Shown one piece after another: positions 60,932 to 64,000 of a stretch of 64,000 bases of DNA (position 1 is its first letter; the number at the start of each line of letters is the position of its first letter). The stretch is from Butyrivibrio proteoclasticus P6B7 (GTDB lineage: Bacteria > Bacillota > Clostridia > Lachnospirales > Lachnospiraceae): positions 1-64,000 of the forward strand of contig NZ_JHWL01000021.1 of NCBI RefSeq assembly GCF_000622085.1, written 5' to 3'. The position numbers and the translations under genes were made by a program. The notes beneath the pieces are model-generated. The model was not told the origin of the DNA and ran no database searches. It was given only the letters and a program-made list of their open reading frames with translations.

Positions 60932-62007
60932 GTAAAAATAAAACCAAAAAGTTTGAAGCAGGCCAGATCTTGATTCCGCTTATAGCACTGATTCTTCTGG
61001 CACTTATCAACCTTATCGTTGATCCAAGCTTTTTTAAGATTACACCAGTAGTAAATAACTCAGGTAACACCGTACTTTCGGGCTACCTTATCACCATCCT
61101 GGACTATGGCTCAGAACTGGGAATTCTGGCTATAGGAATGACGCTGGTAACAGCAGCTTCAGGTGGACAGGACATCTCAGTTGGAGCAACCATCGCAATC
61201 GCAGGCTCAGCAATGCTTAAGATCATCTGCGGCGGAGTTTCAAGACCAACAGAGGTAAAGAACTATGTTGTAACTGTTATTGTGGCATTTGTTGTAGCTT
61301 GCATCGTTGGAATGCTCTGTGGTGCCTTTAACGGAACCCTGGTAGCTGTCTTCAAGATACAGCCCATGATCGCCACACTGATTCTTTTTACAGCAGGAAG
61401 ATCAATCGCAGCCTGGATCAACAACAACGAGCTTCCAATCGTTCCAGATCCAAGATTTGCTTACTTTGGCGGATTCATTCCTGGTATACCGATTCCAACA
61501 ACAGTATTTATCGTAGCCATCTGTATCGTCATCATCGCATTGGTGCTTAAGTTCACCAACCTTGGACTTTACACACAGGCAGTTGGTATCAACGAGAAAT
61601 CATCCAAGCTTAACGGTATCAACCCTACATTTATTAAGTTCCTTTCCTTCGTTATTTTGGGACTTTGCGTAGCGGTTGCAGCCCTCATCAAGGTCAGCAG
61701 ACTTTCAACCATCAACTATTCAGTTATTGCAAAAGATATTGAGATGGATGCCATCCTTGCTGTAGCCCTTGGTGGTAACGCCCTTTCAGGCGGTAAGTTC
61801 AACATGTGGTCATCAATACTTGGAGCTTATGTTATTCAGTTCCTTACTACAACCCTTTACAAGTTCCACGTTCAGTCAGATGCGTTGGCAGCTTATAAGG
61901 CAGTAGTAGTTATTATTCTTGTAGTATTCTCCGCTCCTACAGTTAGAGAATTTTTTAAAAAGCTCTTTTCATTCAAAAAGAAACCGGCACAAAAGGGGGT
62001 GGCATAA
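60928..62007 (+). CDS. sugar ABC transporter permease, YtfT-like
   Basis: 359 residues from ATG 60928, overlapping the ATPase stop by ATGA, with AGGGGAG (60913-60919) upstream. About ten TM helices of the BPD_transp_2 family. Conserved GQDISVGATIAIAGS and NPTFIKFLSFVILG. A large extracytoplasmic insertion lies at about residues 30-60. It forms the channel with the next permease. Confidence 0.92.
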   Translation: MSKNKTKKFEAGQILIPLIALILLALINLIVDPSFFKITPVVNNSGNTVLSGYLITILDYGSELGILAIGMTLVTAASGGQDISVGATIAIAGSAMLKIICGGVSRPTEVKNYVVTVIVAFVVACIVGMLCGAFNGTLVAVFKIQPMIATLILFTAGRSIAAWINNNELPIVPDPRFAYFGGFIPGIPIPTTVFIVAICIVIIALVLKFTNLGLYTQAVGINEKSSKLNGINPTFIKFLSFVILGLCVAVAALIKVSRLSTINYSVIAKDIEMDAILAVALGGNALSGGKFNMWSSILGAYVIQFLTTTLYKFHVQSDALAAYKAVVVIILVVFSAPTVREFFKKLFSFKKKPAQKGVA

Positions 62008-63024
62008 ATGAAAAAGAAGATCAAGCTTAACGACTCCAACCTCTTGCTGGTGATCACCATTGTGATCTTCACACTTATGTACCTTGGAGCTATTATCTTT
62101 CAGGGCGGCGGATTTACCAAGCCACAGATGTTCTTTAATCAGTTTAATAACAATGCAGCGCTTATCATAACTGCCTGCGGTATGAGTGTAGTTATGATCA
62201 CGGGAGGAATTGATATAAGTGTAGGCGGCGTAGTAGCCTTGGTTTCTATGTGCTGCGCCGTTTACCTGGATAATCCAAATGGAAATGGCACCATCGGCGG
62301 ATCAATCCTGATCGCTCTTGGAATCGGAATTGCCTACGGTATCGTTCAGGGATTCCTGGTAGCATATCTGGATATTCAGCCATTCATCGTATCCCTTGCA
62401 GGAATGTTCTTTGCAAGAGGTATGACAACCATCGTTAACACAGCACCATTTAACGTTGAGAACGAGAAATTTAAGGCCCTTAAGCTCACTAAGGTAACAA
62501 TTCCATTTATCGGAAGCATCAATAAAAAAGGCGAATTTTCACCAGCATATGTGGAAATCGGAGTTATTGTTGCACTGTTAATTGTGATATTATTGTTTGT
62601 AGTACTTAGATGGACTAAATTGGGCAGATGCTTTTACGCTGTGGGCGGCAATAAGCAAAGCGCGCTTATGCTTGGAATCAATGTCAGAAGAACTAAGTTC
62701 TTATCACACCTTATCTGCAGTACCCTGGCAGGAATTGCCGGATATGTATACTTCCTTCATGTAGGCTCTGGTTCTGCAAGCCATGCAACAGGTATGGAGA
62801 TGCAGGCCATCGCGTCATCAATCATCGGTGGCACAATGCTTACAGGTGGTGTTGGTAACATCATTGGTACATTGTTCGGTGTTTTATCACTTAGTACAAT
62901 TCAGAATATCGTTTCCCTTGCCGGTCTTGACCAGGCTTGGTGGACAGGAATCACAATTGCAGCAATGCTTGGCATATTCCTTATAATCCAGAGTGTAGTA
63001 ATGGCACAGAGAAAAAAGGCATGA
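62008..63024 (+). CDS. sugar ABC transporter permease, YjfF-like
   Basis: 338 residues; the ATG directly follows the previous stop. About ten TM helices. It has GGIDISVGGVVALVSM and GGNKQSALMLGINVRRTKFLSHL, as in YjfF/RbsC. A second, different permease in the same operon is the hallmark of YtfQRT-YjfF galactofuranose importers. Its stop overlaps the next ATG (ATGA). Confidence 0.92.
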   Translation: MKKKIKLNDSNLLLVITIVIFTLMYLGAIIFQGGGFTKPQMFFNQFNNNAALIITACGMSVVMITGGIDISVGGVVALVSMCCAVYLDNPNGNGTIGGSILIALGIGIAYGIVQGFLVAYLDIQPFIVSLAGMFFARGMTTIVNTAPFNVENEKFKALKLTKVTIPFIGSINKKGEFSPAYVEIGVIVALLIVILLFVVLRWTKLGRCFYAVGGNKQSALMLGINVRRTKFLSHLICSTLAGIAGYVYFLHVGSGSASHATGMEMQAIASSIIGGTMLTGGVGNIIGTLFGVLSLSTIQNIVSLAGLDQAWWTGITIAAMLGIFLIIQSVVMAQRKKA

Positions 63025-64000
63025 AAAAGATAAATGAAGTTGTAACTTTACTGCTCCTGCTTTCAGTCCTTGTGACTGGCTGCGGGAGCAGCGTTGTTAA
63101 TGGCAAAAAAGATAACGCTGGGGAAGGAAATGATGCTGGCAAGACTATAACGGTGGGCTTCTCTCAGCTGGGGGCAGAATCAGACTGGCGCAATACCAAT
63201 ACCCAGTCTATGCTCGATGCCTTTGATGGAGATGGCTATACCCTTATCTATAAGAATGGGCAGCAGAAGCAGAGCAATCAGATAACCGCCATCAGAATGT
63301 TCATCCAGCAGGAGGTGGACTACATTGTCCTTGCGCCTGCCACGGAGACCGGATGGGATTCAGTTCTTTCTGAGGCGAAAGAGGCAGGAATTCCCGTTAT
63401 CATCGTTGACAGGCGAGTAGATGTGGCGGATAAGAATCTCTATTCCTGCTGGGTTGGATCTGACTTTGAGCTGGAGGGAAGAAAAGTGGCTGCCTGGATC
63501 AAGGCTTACACTGAAGGTCAGGGAATTGACCCATCAGATCTTCATATAGTAAATATCCAGGGAAGCCTTGGATCAACAGCACAGCTTGGAAGGACAAGAG
63601 GCCTTGCCAATGCTGCAAGAGAGAATGGCTGGGAGATCCTTGCAGAGGAAAGTGGCGACTTTACTGAGACTAAGGGTAGAGAGGTTATGACATCTCTTTT
63701 AAAGCGCTACGACAATATTAATATTGTATATTGTGAGAATGATAATGAAGCCATCGGTGCCATCGACGCCATTGAGAGCGCAGGCAAAAAAGTTGGCTCT
63801 GACATAAAGCACGGAGAGATCATGGTGGTATCCTTTGATGCTGTTAATGAGCAGGCTATTCAGTACGCCAGAGAGGGTAAGATCTCCTGTATCGCAGAGT
63901 GTAACCCACTTCACGGACCAAGAGTTAAGGCTCTTATAGAGACCATCGAAGCTGGAGGAACACCAGAGAAGTTTAACTACGTGGATGAGAGGATTTTTAG
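63021..64000 (+). CDS. second YtfQ-like sugar-binding lipoprotein, truncated by window end
   Basis: An open frame of 326 codons from ATG 63021 (ATGA overlap with the permease) runs off the window without a stop. Lipobox VTGC, a Gly/Asn/Lys linker, then a family-4 sugar-binding fold closer to E. coli YtfQ than the first copy: VGFSQLGAESDWRNTNT, NGQQKQSNQITAIRMFIQQ, VDYIVLAPATETGWDSVL, IIVDRRVDV, NIQGSLGSTAQLGR and NIVYCENDNEAIGA. It may be an alternative receptor for the transporter or the sensing partner of the two-component kinase. Confidence 0.9.
   Translation, partial: MKKINEVVTLLLLLSVLVTGCGSSVVNGKKDNAGEGNDAGKTITVGFSQLGAESDWRNTNTQSMLDAFDGDGYTLIYKNGQQKQSNQITAIRMFIQQEVDYIVLAPATETGWDSVLSEAKEAGIPVIIVDRRVDVADKNLYSCWVGSDFELEGRKVAAWIKAYTEGQGIDPSDLHIVNIQGSLGSTAQLGRTRGLANAARENGWEILAEESGDFTETKGREVMTSLLKRYDNINIVYCENDNEAIGAIDAIESAGKKVGSDIKHGEIMVVSFDAVNEQAIQYAREGKISCIAECNPLHGPRVKALIETIEAGGTPEKFNYVDERIF

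Overview
The window looks like a chromosomal segment of a low-GC, fibre-degrading Firmicute of the Lachnospiraceae, most likely Butyrivibrio or Pseudobutyrivibrio. This is inferred from the AT-rich genes, strong AGGAGG-type ribosome sites, lipoprotein xylanases with Ser/Thr/Asn-rich linkers, CUT1 sugar transporters lacking their own ATPase, and a coaX-dusB neighbourhood holding a small protein typical of that family. No rRNA, tRNA, CRISPR array or insertion sequence was seen.

Layout. (1) 1-11.6 kb: accessory toxin island. Three small helical proteins resembling type VII secretion partners precede a 1901-residue RHS/YD-repeat polymorphic toxin. An array of two-TM candidate immunity proteins follows, with two paralogous families duplicated and two copies of a gene fragment, one frameshifted. 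(2) 11.8-18.3 kb: xylulokinase, a CapA-like lipoprotein, metK under a complete SAM-I riboswitch, and three small membrane proteins, two with Gln/Asn-rich tails. (3) 18.3-42.2 kb: a xylan/glucan utilisation locus. It has a GH5 endoglucanase lipoprotein, a cytoplasmic esterase-GH43-CBM6 fusion, a GH43-CBM6 lipoprotein, an AraC regulator and a GH10 xylanase lipoprotein. After the xylanase comes a long tight operon with two permease pairs, a 979-residue lectin-like/solute-binding fusion, an NHL-propeller protein, a YIP1-type membrane protein, a large DUF5696-like anchored protein and a solute-binding lipoprotein, followed by an intracellular SGNH esterase. (4) 42.3-55 kb: housekeeping genes (dnaE, pfkA, an rRNA methyltransferase, proC, an SH3/cell-wall hydrolase, argF, birA, coaX, a DUF protein, dusB). 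(5) 55-64 kb: a YesN/YesM-like two-component system and a YtfQ-YtfR-YtfT-YjfF-like sugar transporter with a second binding protein at its end, cut by the window edge.

How the genes fit together. Secreted GH10, GH43 and GH5 enzymes would cut hemicellulose outside the cell. The CUT1 permeases and their binding proteins would import decorated oligosaccharides. The cytoplasmic esterase-GH43 fusion and the SGNH esterase would remove acyl and arabinosyl groups, and xylulokinase would feed xylulose to the pentose phosphate route. CcpA-like operator sequences upstream of xylB, at the GH43 gene and upstream of pfkA, and a triplet of repeats in the AraC-xylanase intergenic region, give a plausible regulatory frame. 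All functions are read from sequence patterns; no database search was run.
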